Shown: in pieces, positions 1-12,400 of the stretch
Layout of the letters: each line of letters begins with the position of its first letter
Position numbering within the stretch: the stretch's first letter is position 1
Assembly: GCA_038025085.1 (NCBI GenBank)
Contig: CM076148.1
Location: forward strand, 2,234,501 to 2,298,500
DNA from: Tetragonia tetragonoides
Taxonomy: Eukaryota; Streptophyta; Magnoliopsida; Caryophyllales; Aizoaceae
Length of the DNA: 64,000 nt
Direction: 5' to 3'
Position numbers and translations under genes: made by a program
The notes under the pieces: generated by a model
Told to the model about the DNA's origin: nothing
Database searches by the model: none
Seen by the model: the letters and a program-made list of their open reading frames with translations, nothing else

Positions 1-1430
1 TTATCATTAGCAATGAATTGCTAATGGCAGCCCCTGAACCAAAAGGGGGCTAGAGTTTTTTTAGGGGAAGGAGAGAGAGAAAAAAGGGGAAGAAAGTAAA
101 GATAGGGAGTCATTTACTTAGGTCCAAACTAATGTAAACAAAATTTCATCAAATTTCACTACTTGTTGAAATATACTGTAATGCCAGTTTTCACGACCTT
201 CGACCCTTCTCAAGAACATTAGACGTATTCAGGACTTTCTATTCGAAAATTTTTAGGGCTCATGAGGATAGTCGAGCAAAATTCTAATACCCATGTTATC
301 TAAATACCAATGATAATATCAATTTTAATGACCTAAAAGACAGTAAACTAATTTCTCTAAAATCTGTTCTAAAATACAAATACTGGATTTATGTGATTGT
401 AAAAATTTAGTTTCTCTGATAATTATTTTTTTAATTTTCTTATTTGTGAAGAATAATTAAAACAAATATAGTTATACATATAGATCGTAAAACGAATTTC
501 TATAGATTTGACATCATATATAGGAGACCGAAAATAAAAATCAAAAACTTACAATAAAAACATTAATCCCAAATTAATGTTTTTTTAGTTTATTTTGTTA
601 TATGAAGAGGCACTTGCTAACATTTTTTTTTTATTTTATATTTGTTTTGGTAGAAAATTTTGCTTACAATTAAAGTCGTCTCAATGTCACGATTAGGGAA
701 ACGTTTCACCAATAGAGCCCCTGATATATTTTAACAGTTCGAAACTAAAAATCAATTATTGGTTTGATTTTCAGTTGCTAGTTTCGAAAGTTAAATGAAA
801 ATTTATGAGCGGAAAAAAAAAAAATTCAGCTCCAAATTTTTTTTTCTACATGAAGATAAATAAAATTTTTTTAAATTAAAAAATCTGCAACACGCAACCA
901 CCCTATTGGCGTAGTGATCACAGTAGTAGCAGTGTAGCACTACTTCTAGTAGTTGAGTGCTTTAATTTTTGTTTTGTTTTTATGCTATTTTTTACTGGAT
1001 ACTTGTAGCTGGTGATGTTGTCTGCACAATGATGTTTTTTTGTTTTGATCCTATGCATAATGATGGTTTAGGTTAGGAGAGCATATAACGCCTGATAACT
1101 GATAAGGTAATTATGTGAAATGAAGATTCTAAACCACTAATTGTGGGATTTGACACGCATCAAAAAGGTTGGGGTCACCCGGTGGTTGAACTGGCAAAAA
1201 TAGAGTACTTTTCGATTGTGACGTTAAAAGGCCAATCATATTTATCAACCCAGGATTTTAGTTATACTCCTATTACTCTGATGGCTGGATGATATATTTC
1301 AATTAGTGGACCAAATAAGAATCTGAATCAAATAGAACAATATTGCCGACATAAATTTTTTTTTTCTTTTCTTTCTCGGAAGAGATATTTATGTAGTACT
1401 CACCAAAGTTCCTGAATTGATAAATATGAA
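1..1430. other. Intergenic DNA, no gene seen
   Basis: AT-rich sequence with frequent stops in all frames. I see no splice-consistent exon and no recognisable protein motif. If the GA2-oxidase exons at 7186-8459 belong to an intact gene, this could be part of a very long first intron or lie upstream of it. Confidence 0.5.
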
Positions 1431-1443
1431 GGTCCGATTACTA

Positions 1444-1560
1444 TATATCATTGAGTTGAGTTGAATTGAATTGAACCGAATTAAATTGAAGTGAATCGAT
1501 TTTTATATCACTGAATTGAATTGAATTGAATTGAAGTAAATTGAATAATATTAGGTAAAA
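1444..1560. repeat. Degenerate GAATT/TTGAA tandem repeat
   Basis: Short units of the type ttgaattgaa are repeated with occasional substitutions. The tract directly precedes the fold-back element rich in TTCAGTTCAG, and may be a decayed end of the same repeat family. Confidence 0.7.
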
Positions 1561-1593
1561 CAATAATTATGTTACTGAACTAAATTGATTATG

Positions 1594-2140
1594 GGTGCGT
1601 TTGATAGAGCTTATACGTTCAGTTCAGTTTATATGTCAATTCAGTGATTTGAAATTCAGTTAAATGATGTTTAGTTCAGTTTACTGGTGTTGAGTTCAGA
1701 AACATACTTTTTGTCTCACATATCAAGTTGTGTTCAATTCAGTTCAGTTGTGTCCAATTCAGTTCAGTAGTGTCCAGTTTGGTGATGTTGAGTTCAGTTT
1801 AGTTCTGGTAAGTTCAACTCTATCAAATGCACCCTATGTACATCACTAAAATGAACCAAACCAATTCTAAAATTAGGGTGTGTTTGTTAGAGCCGAACTT
1901 ATTACCAGAACAAAAATGAACTGAACTGAATTAAACATCACTAAACTGGATAATATTGAACTGAATTGGACACAACTGAACTGAATGAACACACCCTGAT
2001 ATGTGAGACAAAAAGTATTTTTCTAAACTTAGCACCACTGAACTGAAGTAAACATCATTTAACTAAATTTGAAATCATTGAATTGATCCCTGAACTATAT
2101 TAAACTGAACTGACCGTATAAGATCTAACAAACACAATTG
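1594..2140. mobile_element. Fold-back MITE-like element with ~240-bp inverted arms
   Basis: The left arm (about 1594-1835) and the right arm (about 1876-2140) are reverse complements along most of their length. Both carry runs of TTCAGTTCAG-type words (CTGAACTGAA on the other arm). Shared landmarks include ACTTTTTGTCTCACATATCA and an outer GTGTTTGTTAGA-like end. There is no coding capacity. Shorter related copies rich in the same words lie near 6660-6830, 13810-13905, 21540-21620 and 34284-34400, which supports a dispersed family. The superfamily is uncertain because I could not fix a target-site duplication. Confidence 0.8.
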
Positions 2141-3085
2141 TGTATTTTTCTAAGTTTTGTATACTTAATTTCTGATGGGGTGGCAGCAGAAAGCCAGGAA
2201 TATGTTCACATGTTGGTTTCATGGTTTGGGTCACAAGAACAATGGACACTGAGTAGTTCATACGTTCATGTTAGAATGCCAAAGCACACTCTCTAACTCT
2301 GCTGCTCAGATAGTCATAAGAGAAAAAGGGGGGAGGGGGTATTTCTCGATTCCAAATTTAAGGGGGACATATCACCTCAGGATTTTGTTTGCTCAAATTG
2401 AACAATCAACTCAGTCATGTACAGATCAGATAGTCATAAGAGATCAGACTTGTTTAGTTATAATTGTTCTAGAGAGACAAAATAATGGAATGTGTAGGTC
2501 TTTCTTTGGGGAATGAGAAATATTTGGCTAATAGTTATCATTGGCTCAAATTGAATAACGTACATGACTTTAATATCTAAAGGTTTTCATTGATTTGTCA
2601 TTTGATAAACTATACTTTTTTGTAAGGGCCTGATAAAATATACTTAGTTGAGTACAAGAAGAAAAGTACAAATTACCCGCAAATCATTAATGTTATAATA
2701 ATAATTACATTAGTCACCAGACTCACCACCATATCCTTGAATTGGACTATGAGTTAAGATATTAGTGATTTAAGAGTTGTAAATATAAGGTAAATATATA
2801 TAGACAGAACAATAGAAAATTTATTATTCAGAGTATATAAACACATGTATAATTGATTGAAAAAATAACATGTATGGAGTAGTTTATTTTAACATACTAA
2901 TGAGACATAAATATTGGTGAAAAAGAAATCTAACATTCTGTATTTTTAACTCGCTGGGTTGACGTACATTTGAGAGGTTAGGGTCAGATTTGAACATGTA
3001 TCATCGCAATTTTAAAAGTACACGGCTTATAAATTATTCAAATCTGACCTGATCGACAAGATTAAGAGATTTACCACCCCCTACT
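2141..3085. other. Intergenic DNA, no gene seen
   Basis: The only open frame of note (2268-2516) has no recognisable motif and is probably chance. A short internal repeat (CAGATAGTCATAAGAGA) occurs twice, at about 2308 and 2427. Confidence 0.5.
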
Positions 3086-3317
3086 CAGTGGCGGACCCAG
3101 AAAAATAAGATTATGGATGCAAAGAAAAAGGAGAGAAAAAAAAATTCAAAATTAGGAGGTCGATTTCACCCACAGCTGCAAATTCCCTCATTTTTTTTTA
3201 ACTCCAAAATTATAATACATAAAATAAAATCAACATAATCACCGTCGTACAATAACAACCAAACAAATATGTTCTCTATGAATTTTCATATTTTAAAAGC
3301 TGTTTATGATTTTTCAT

Positions 3318-3500
3318 CGGTCAACTACACTAAACTATAGCAAAATGTCAACTACACTAAACTATAGCAAATTTGTCAACTACACTAAACTATAGCAAAT
3401 TTCAGCAACACTAAACTATACCCAATTAGCATAAACATACAGAGCTACCTAAATGCTTAAATCTGTCAACTACATTAAACTATACCAAATTTCAGCAAAC
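3318..3500. repeat. Tandem array of ~27-bp TCAACTACACTAAACTATAG units
   Basis: Three near-identical units stand in a row, followed by a partial unit and, after a short gap, one more degenerate unit. The array lies inside the outer TIR element, left of the nested element. Subterminal arrays like this are common transposase-binding regions in hAT and Mutator elements; that role is inferred here. Confidence 0.8.
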
Positions 3501-3521
3501 AATTTTGTAGCAATTAATATA

Positions 3522-4288
3522 GGCCGCTGTTATTGCCAGGTCGGAAAATACTAATGCCAGGCCAACAATTACGTGAGTTGACCAATTTACCCTTTATGTT
3601 AATAAGGCAAAACACATATTCTCTCTTCAGTATCTTTAATTGCCATATATACAAATAAAATTATGAAAAGACATTATGACTACTAGAATCTTACAATTTA
3701 GCAACATAATTTGGAAGATCTTTTCTGCAATCTTCCCATGCATTATTTTCCCATATATGCTCATGATAGGATTATTGTGATTAATTGACGGGTACTAATA
3801 CGGGTAGAGAATTGACATCAAATATGGCATCAAGTTGGAATGTTGCTGCTTGAAAGAACATGTGCGTATTACACAAGGTGCTGATCATACATTATCATAT
3901 CACCATTATTACTTTATGATGATAGTTATGATTGAGTATTGCCTTAGCTGCTTTTATTAAATTGTCCAGTTTGCCGAACAATTATATGTCAGGTAGAATA
4001 CGTGAGAATACTGGCATATTTCACTTAGCATGAGATTTTTTTTGATTAAAATATGGCTATCATTATGATTCAATTCTTAGATACTCAATTTGTAATAAAT
4101 GGCAAGTGTAGACAAGGCAATATTATGAAGGAGAGAATATAGGTGTTTTCCATAATTTTATTTGCAAATAAGGTAATTAGAGATAGTGGAAAGAGAACCT
4201 ATATTTTGCCTCATTAACATAAAGGATAAATTGGTCAACTCACGAAATTGTTGACCTGACATTAGTATTTTCCACAATAACAGCGGCC
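3522..4288. mobile_element. Nested 767-bp MITE with ~150-bp inverted ends
   Basis: The element begins GGCCGCTGTTATTG and ends CAATAACAGCGGCC. The inverted similarity extends about 150 bp inward through landmarks such as GTGAGTTGACCAATTTA. It is flanked by a perfect 8-bp direct repeat TTAATATA (3514-3521 and 4289-4296), the expected target-site duplication. No coding capacity. It sits inside the 3086-5159 element, so it inserted later. Confidence 0.88.
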
Positions 4289-5159
4289 TTAATATAAACC
4301 ATTAACATTGAAAATTAACAAACAAAATCAAAATTCAATATTCAATTAAATCAATTAACAAATAAAAAAAAATTCTATAATCAATATCAATGAAACCACC
4401 CCCTTAAATTAACTAACAAATCCAGATTACCAACATTAAATCAATCAATTTACAAAAGTACTCAATTTTAATCCAAACCCTAATTTATCAATTCAACCAT
4501 TAACATGTGAAATTAGGGATTTAGTCATTTAGAGTTAAGAAATACTAATAATAGCTGCATTTTGCCTTAAACTCGCCGGAGAGGAGAGCTGCGCGCCGGA
4601 GACTTGGAGAGGAGAGCCAAGAGCGACGGCGCCTGAGATCTGACTTCTGAGCGAGGCCGCGACTTGGGCAGTGGACTCAGGGCTGAACTAACGAGCGCCT
4701 GAGCTGAGGCCGTGAGAGGAGAAACGAAGGTGAGGCCTGAGGCGCCGTGAGGGTCGCCGTGAGGAGAGAGAGAGAGGTGGAAGGAGAACTGAGGCAGGGG
4801 TTTGGCCTTGGGCCTTTGGGTTGTAACATGTCACGTCTGAATGAGAGAGAGAGAGAGAGCACTTTTGCTTTTTTTCATTTTTTCTTTTTTTTATCTTCTT
4901 CTGAGATGATGTCTGTAGAGAGACTGATTCATTCAGTCATTTCAGTGTTTGTCCCCTCCTTTCACGTGGGAGTGGGACCTGGTGTGGCATCTTTTCATTT
5001 TGCCCTTTCCTACAATTTTCTTTGGTTTTGTTATGGGTGCAATGTAATTATGTCAAAATAATATGGATGCAAATGAAAAATAGCAAAAACTTCTTCCAAC
5101 AATTTTTTAAAAGTATGGGATCAACTGACGCCATACCCTAGAGCGTGGATCCGCCCCTG

Positions 5160-5832
5160 CCCCTATTAGTAATATTAAGCAAGAAACATTGTCTCAATTA
5201 ATCAGAGAAGTGGAAATTGAAGGAAAACATACATAGTATTGCAAAATTGGATGAATGAAGTATCTTAGAGATACTTACTCCATGAGTTATATATGTGGCT
5301 ACGTGTAGGTGCATGCATGAGTCCTTTCCTTCTTTTCCCTATAGCCCCCCCCCCCCCCCTAGGCCGAGGGCGAATGGAATCATGGATGTAAAGCAAGACA
5401 ATGACAATGCATGGCTGGGACTGGGGGACTGGGTCTCACGTGAAGGTCACAAGGAGGGCATGGTCAGGTCAGGTGTGGGGTGTGTGGCCTTAGCCCTTAT
5501 GTGTTGGTCCACCTTTATTTACTTTGTTTGGTTCTGTTTATGTGGTGCCCAATTTCAACAAGAAATGGTATGTTTCTTTGATGAGGTCATGTGGTATGTA
5601 CTAATACTCATGTCGTTGAAATAATTGAATAATCTTTTTCGTTAGCACCTAGTAGCTCGTGCTCATATTCTTCTACCTGATGCGACAGACGACACCCATC
5701 GATCGGTTACGTTGCCAGGAAGTTGCAATTTTTTTGTTGGTGCTAAAAGTTGCACTTCTTTAGGCTCTTATCCTGCTAAGTAGGAATTGACAAGAGCATA
5801 TTGTCTTTTTTAAGTAACCAACTCAGATGAGG
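5160..5832. other. Intergenic DNA with a 15-base poly-C tract
   Basis: A run of 15 C lies at 5345-5359, which is unusual in this AT-rich window. The open frame at 5295-5624 has no known motif and no splice context, so I treat it as non-coding. Confidence 0.5.
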
Positions 5833-6435
5833 TGTTGAAGTGGGTTAATATCCCACATGGAAAGATTAAAGGGTCTTGAGCATACATATAAGGAAGTGGG
5901 TTACTCCACCCATTGCCAATTGGTTTTGGGTTGGAACCTCACTTATCTTGTATGTGTGCTCACTTGTTAAGGCCCAATTTGTTGAAATTTAACATGAGGG
6001 TAGACCTGAGAAATGGATTTGAGTCGAGTCGGGGTCGGGTCACTTCAGATTTGGATTATCAGCAGATCGTGTCACTAATGGGTGTGTTTAGTGCCCGGCC
6101 GGTCATGTCGGGTCTTTATTTTAAGAGGTCGGGTTAAAGGTAAAAAATAGCTATTGTCTCACAAACTTTGGGTCTCAGGTCGGGTTCGGATAGTTTAAGA
6201 TCTTTAGCAGGTCGGGTCATTAGCAAGTGGAACCTTTTTCGATCGGGTTTCGATTGGGTCTAAAGTAGGTCGGGTTGGATCAATTTTTGAGTCGGCAAAT
6301 TTTGCCAACTCTAGATAAGGGTGTATAGATCCTATGCTGTTTCTTTATAATTCTCTTTCTCTCTCACATAAAAATCCCTAATTACCCAAACCCAACCTTC
6401 TCTTTGCACCGGAGAAGAGGGACTGTACATCAACA
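5833..6435. repeat. Possible degenerate solo LTR
   Basis: The stretch starts TGTTGAAGTGGGTTAATATC, which resembles copia-type LTR starts with a CCCACAT box nearby, and could end at CAACA (6431-6435). It contains many GGTCGGGT words around 6010-6290. I found no matching target-site duplication and no second copy in the window, so both the class and the ends are tentative. Confidence 0.35.
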
Positions 6436-7185
6436 ACCATCAGAGAATCCTGACCTCTCATAAGGACAGTTAGTTTAGTTAATTTAGTGGCTAGGGTATA
6501 GGACACTTAGAATAGACAAGGTGTTGTGTTGTGTCTCGGGCATGTATACACAACTCGTTAATATGACCTTGAGACGATATCTATTGACCTTTTATATACA
6601 ATAAATAATGCTTTTCGTATTTGTGTGTCGAGTATATATCGTGGTAGTGTTGTTATTATTGGGTTTTTAATGTGTATGTAAGTTAGGGTGTTCTTCAGAT
6701 GAGAAATAAAAAACAAACAATTAGGGTATTTTTTCATTTATTTAGTAATTGGTTCAGTATAGTTAAGTATAGTTTATTATGATTTATTTAAGCAGAGTTC
6801 AGTTCAGTTAATTTAAGTGGAAAAGGACGGCCTTAGATTTTGGTGTTTATTGTTTGTCAAACTAATGTATAGGCGTATATCTGTTTTCAAAACATTCACG
6901 ATTAAACATCACCATATTTTCCATTTACTTAACACTATGAAGAACAACGTGGGGATAGTCACTGTGGTCGACGGTGAATATCCTTGTTCGTGAACCACAA
7001 AACACTATGAAGAATTGGTAGATTTTGGATTTTCTGACAATAGCCACAAGAAATTAAATTGTGCTTCTCCTTTTCATCATCACTATCCACATGTTGAGAG
7101 TTGAATTGATTTTTAAACAGGGGTGCAAAAAAACTTTGTGATTTATTGAACTATAACTCAACTCTGCATCTTATCATATTTGCAG
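6436..7185. other. No exon seen; decayed MITE traces
   Basis: The stretch lies just upstream of the GA2-oxidase exons and should hold exon 1 if the gene had short introns, but no iron/2OG N-terminal region is readable on either strand. 6660-6830 resembles the TTCAGTTCAG repeat family. Confidence 0.5.
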
Positions 7186-8459
7186 CTCAACAGTGAAACA
7201 ATTTGCTACAACAGTATCAGAGTTGGCACAGAAATTGGCAAACATTTTAGCAGAAAAATCAGGACATGATCAATCAACCTTCTTTGAAGAGAAGTGTTTG
7301 CCAAGCACTTGCTATCTAAGAATGAACAGATACCCTCCTTGCCCAAAATATTCCCAAGTGTTTGGTTTGATGCCTCACACTGACAGTGATTTTCTCACAA
7401 TTTTGTATCAAGATCAAGTTGGAGGGTTACAATTGATAAAAGATGGAAAATGGATCGCTGTTAAGCCTAATCCAGAGGCCCTTATTGTCAATATTGGTGA
7501 CCTATTCCAGGTAATCCCTCTTTGCTAGAATTGAGGTGGCGTTTACTTGTAAACAATAATGATTGCAATGTAATCCACCATTATATAGAGTAAATGTGGA
7601 TATAAAAAGAAGGAGGGGAGGAGAACGATGAGATTTGGGAGTTTGATTGCATCATCCAATGTAATCATCTTTACATGGCTAAAGTAGAGCAATTCTGATT
7701 ACAACGGATGTTGTAATCAATCCGACTCTTTCCATGTTTCTCCTTCCCCTCTTTTCTTTTCCAACCCACATTACTCTATAAAATGTAATCACTATTACAT
7801 TTAAGTAAACGAGCCCTGAATGTTTACCATTCCCTTGAATTGGAAGGATGAAGAGTATTAATTCAATAGGTCTTGTGTGGGGTGAACCTATCCTGTGAGA
7901 CGTGGAAGTGGGAGATGAGAGTGGGGAAAATGTGAGAGACGCTATCCCATAGCTGGATACAGAAGGAGGCTAGGAGGGCTCCCGCCCTTGCGGCCGAATT
8001 TTTTTCCTCTTCACTTAACTTTTCCCCAAATTTATAGTTTTCCTGCCCTTTCGCCCCCTTTATCTGCTTTAGCGTTGCCCTTCCAAAATGAGAATCCTGT
8101 GTTCGCCGCGGCTATCATATAACCCAAAATTCCGCCCTGTATAAGTTTTTGTGGTATTTCTTTTACGATTTTATCACGGAAATATTCATTGGGACATGGT
8201 TTTGAATGGCTTTTTACAGGCTTGGAGCAACGGTGTTTATAAAAGTGTGGAGCATCGAGTGATTGCCAACCAAAAAGTAGAGAGGTTTTCGACAGCATAT
8301 TTCTTATGTCCGTCATACGATGCTGGTATACAAAGTTGCAACAAGGAGCCTTCAATCTATAGAAAGTTCAGCTTTAGAGAATATAGACAGCAAGTACAAG
8401 ATGATGTTAGAAAACTTGGTTACAAGATTGGACTTTCTAGGTTTCTTGTGTGCCGCTGA
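7186..8459 (+). CDS. Gibberellin 2-beta-dioxygenase-like, last two exons only
   Basis: A 2-oxoglutarate/Fe(II) dioxygenase, most like the C20-GA 2-oxidase (GA2ox8) group that inactivates gibberellins in the cytosol. The exons are about 7186-7510 (after TTTGCAG, before GTAATC) and 8220-8459 (after TTTTTACAG), joined in phase 0. Exon 1 here shows RMNRYPPCP followed by the iron-binding HTDSD. Exon 2 supplies the second metal His and the 2OG-binding Arg region in KSVEHRV, then a normal C-terminus ending in TGA. Together they give about 188 residues, while the family has about 330-350. The N-terminal exon (about 150 residues) is not visible upstream to position 1. Either intron 1 exceeds 7 kb and has been filled by transposons, or this is a 5'-truncated gene remnant. 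The coding sequence itself has no lesion. Confidence 0.8.
7535..7816. mobile_element. Tourist-like MITE in the GA2-oxidase intron
   Basis: The left end GGTGGCGTTTACTT and the right end (reverse complement GGGCTCGTTTACTT) are imperfect inverted repeats. Similarity continues inward with TGTAATC words in both arms. A TGA on each side could be a 3-bp target-site duplication, as for PIF/Harbinger elements. The element fills roughly 40% of the 709-bp intron. Confidence 0.7.
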
Positions 8460-9495
8460 TATATAGATGAAACATTTTGTGTTTCGTTTGCTAAATGTTT
8501 CATATGTGCTCTTGCCCAGGTTTTTGTTTCATAATTGGAAGGTATAAAAAAGAAGTGTACCATAAGTTTGTATTTTTTTTTTGTTTTGGTCATTTTAGGT
8601 TAAGGGGTGTCTACCGTCTAACAAAGAAACATAAATATTTAGATGGCCTATTCGAAGCTTATATTTCAAACGAGATACATGTGAAAAAGACACTTCATAT
8701 ATACCTAAAATTGTGAAGTTACAATATTGTGATGTATTTACCCCTCCATTATACTTATTATGATTATGATGGTTTGTCCACAAGACCGAATCCAATTTTT
8801 TAAAAATGTCATTGTAGTATAGATTGTTTTTTTTCTTTTTTCTTTCCTAGTATATATTGTCTTTTTCTTTCTATACTTCAGTTCACAATAAACATTCATT
8901 CATCGTTAGTCAAGTATTAGTTAAGCCTAAAACATCTGGATGACCTTAAGTCACTCTAATAATAACCATAAGGGTGTAAAAGTAATGGATGTGTCATAAA
9001 CCTCATAAAAGAAACCCGGCCTGCGGGCGGAGATGACCCGAACCCATCCATATTTGGGACGGATTTGGGATGAATGTCAAACCCGGCTCAGAATTTTATT
9101 TATTTTGATTGTTTTCATATTTTTCTATTGATTTGTTTGAATTATTAATTTTAATTTAAACTTTTTCAAAAATATTTTTGCAAATTTGATGTCATGGTTG
9201 AATAGATCTCGAAAAGTTATATGGATTTGAAAAAATTCACCTCAAACATATATCGGGATGAAAAATTATTCTTAACTATAGAAAATTAATGATATGATGA
9301 AATTGGCACGAAAAGCATGTTAGCCCACCCAAAACCCAATAAGATCGTATATAAGTTTTTGACCTAAAAACCCAACGACTCAGCCCGATAATCACCTCTA
9401 GAACGCTGAGTCACTAAACTTACACACCATTTACCACTCACCACTCGCTACTCACCACTCATGAATCCCACGCAAAAATATCAAAGAAAACAAAA
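8460..9495. other. 3' flank of the GA2-oxidase and promoter side of the PPDK-RP gene
   Basis: No gene seen. Around 9010-9070 there are CCCGAACCC-type words resembling those at 6.0-6.3 kb. Direct CACTCACCACTCGC-like repeats at about 9430-9460 lie just before the start codon of the next gene and are probably its 5' leader. Confidence 0.5.
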
Positions 9496-12400
9496 ATGTT
9501 AGGTTGGGCTAGCCTGGGCCTCCCAAAAACCCAACCACCACAGATTCCACCAGTACCCGAACCCAACCATCCAACTCCCAACCTATCCATTTCTCTCTCC
9601 TCCGAGTCAACACCCTCCCAATCCCAGGCCCGAAAGCAAAAGCCCAGCACAAAGCTAAACCTCTGGTCCAGAGCTCGAGCCATTCGGTCCGGTAAGAAAT
9701 TAGACCGGCCGATAAATAAGACGGCTCAGGCTGAAATTGCGAACCATCCTCGACCATCGGTTCGAACTGGGGATGATGGGTCTGAGTCTGAGTCTGAGGA
9801 GATTGACGGAGAAGATGACGGCGTGAAACGTGAGGGGAAGGCGATATATATAGTCTCTGATGGAACTGGGTGGACGGCTGAGCACGCCGTTAGTGCTGCG
9901 TTAGGACAGTTTGATTATTGTTTGGTTGATCATGGGTGCCCTGTAAGTACACATTTGTTTTCTGGGGTAAGTTTAATTTTGGTTTATTTGCTGCTTAAAG
10001 CCTTAAATTATATAACAATGATGTAGTTGTTGTTGAATGTTGATCGATTATTAGTAAAATTTAGTGGGTTCTAACTCCTAATTTGGTTAAATTCAATTCT
10101 TTGCAATTAGTTGATTGGGTAAGATGAAAATGCAATTTGATGGTTATACATTTATTGTTCAAAAATTTGTTTACTTTTGAAAGAGCACATTAGTAGTTTG
10201 AATGTGTGAAGAATAACCCAAAACAAAGTTGTTGTCTTTGTAAGTTTGGATGATGTCTTGGTGAAGTGAATGTAAAAACATGAGTTATTTTTGAAGGAAA
10301 TGAGTTTCAGGATCTGACATAGGATAGTATGTGAACTTCACTGGACACTGGTGAAATGCTGCCTAGATGAAATGGGGATGGTTTTTTGTGGAAGAACTCA
10401 TGAAAAACTTTATGTTGGATGTAGAGTTTGTGACAGAATAGGCATATGTTTGTGGAGCTAGTAGTCTAGTAGTGCATTCTACATTTGAAGAATGAAATTG
10501 AGAGAGGATATGAAGTTAATACTCCAATGTGCTTTAGTTTAAGAATGATCAAAAGACATAGTAAAGGAGATGATGCAAAGTTGGTCTGTTAATTGCTCTG
10601 TTTGGCTCATGTTTTGTGATGAAATCAGTTACAGTGAATTCACATGGATTTAGTAGTTGTTGTTGGTAGTCAGTCATCAGAACTTATATTTGTCTTCCTT
10701 TTCAATAGGGGGATGGGTGGGTGAAATAATGAATTCAGCTGGAAATTTACCATAGCAAGATGTCACATTTAAAGACAGGAACTAGCAACTGAAAGTTGAA
10801 AAGCTAGTGTTGTTTTTTTTTTCTTTTTCTGGCTGGTTTACTTGAAAAGAAATATGGATACAATGTTAATGGGTTTGCTATATAGAGGAACAATGAGGTT
10901 ATGCAGAAATTTGCTCTTTGCAAACCATCTATTTCCTGTGTCCTTGGTTATTAAAAACAAAAGTATTACTAGTTCTCTGTCCGTCATCCTTTTATTCATG
11001 TTAAGCTCAGCTCAATCAACCTGTTAACCCCTTTTCAATGCTTTGCCTCACATGCAGCGCCACCACCACAATAATGTCACCCTACGGCCTTCCTCCCCAC
11101 TGCTCAGCCTGATACACCAACCTGCCTATCACCTTTTCTTGTACCTTCTGAGTGTAACAGCTACCTCAAATGTTCATAAAAAATGCAAGTCTGGAACTAC
11201 TACAATGTCAAACATTGCTGATGTTTTCTGCCTATACAACAAAGAATGTTTATCTTTTGTGTTTGTGATGCTGATGGATTTTATCATTTATGGTTGCCAG
11301 TGCTGAGTTGAATTTTTCGATCCGTCGGTTTTTGGGACTAAGTTGGAAAGCCCTTATCTCATCTCACATCTGACATGTAGTGTAGCTTTGGTGCGGCATG
11401 GACAATGATGTTATGTATTGAAGGGAGCTAATGTTAAAGGGAAGTAAATAGATAAATGAAGGCCCGTGTCAAACAGGTCATATATTATAGCTTTAGGGTG
11501 GATTTACCATTGTGTATGGTTTAGATAAATATAGGCAAAATATTCATTCTCGTCTACAAAGACGTGCTTGACATGTTAAATTTTGGTAGCTAGAGTTGTT
11601 ATTCCTCTATTTATGTTAGTAGCATTGAAGATCAAAAGATGATTTGGGGTTCGAAGTGTGCTAGGAGTTTGGACTAGTTATATACCCTCTACCTCTTACC
11701 CCCATCCCAGGAGGAGATAAAAGATAATGAACGGCAAGATAATCTTTCACAATATTTGTTTTGATTTGCAGAGTTATGTGACATTAGATGCACTGTTAGG
11801 ATGATTCCTGTCAACATCTCCATTTGTTCATATTACTATCTATTTAAACTCATTGATGTAGATACCTTATGTCCATAGTTTTTTCCTCTTTACAATTATC
11901 CATGAATGGTGATAGTCATGATTTTTGCCTTTTGGCAGTCAAGCAGAATCATATTGGTCATACTTCCTTTTTCGTAGACAAACGACATGAACCAAACTGT
12001 TACATATTATAGCATAACCTTTTGTAACTGTGTACTTATTTCTGGAGTCGCATCATACTATTCTCCTTTGATTTGTCCATAGAAAAGTTTTTGACTCAAA
12101 ACTTCTTCAAAATGCATTCACATGCAATTGTTCCATCATTCAGCGCAAGTGACTGTTGATTGTCAATTAGTGATCTGAAGTTCTACTAAAGCCAAAAATG
12201 CTTGATACTTTGCTCAGACATGATCTGTTGCCCATAATTTTTGTTCTGAATTTAAACTCTACTTAGTCACTGAGGAATAAAAGTGCCTAGCTTCAGTTGT
12301 AAGTATCTCCTTTTGCCCGTGGTCAGGCTCTCTGAAATATTTGAGAGTGGCTCAAAATTATTAGTTCAGGAAAATAATATTGGAAAAGCAGATAGCCTTT

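Larger units (their letters stand above)
3086..5159. mobile_element. 2.1-kb TIR DNA transposon, non-autonomous
   Basis: The left end CAGTGGCGGACCCAG and the right end, read in reverse complement as CAGGGGCGGATCCAC, match at 12 of 15 positions. The flanks are cccctact on the left and cccctatt on the right, a near-perfect 8-bp target-site duplication that suggests hAT. No transposase frame is seen. The interior holds a short tandem array, a complete nested TIR element (3522-4288), and a GC- and GA-rich stretch (about 4560-4860) with unlike base composition that may be captured host sequence. Confidence 0.75.

Noticed and set aside
3318..3500. Regular repeats considered as a CRISPR array
   Set aside because: Units are directly tandem without unique spacers and lie inside a plant transposon.
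4747..5061. 104-codon frame in the outer TIR element
   Set aside because: Arg/Glu-rich start from a GA-rich tract, then hydrophobic filler; no motif and no splice context.
5295..5624. 109-codon frame after the poly-C tract
   Set aside because: No recognisable domain, and the proline run comes from the homopolymer.
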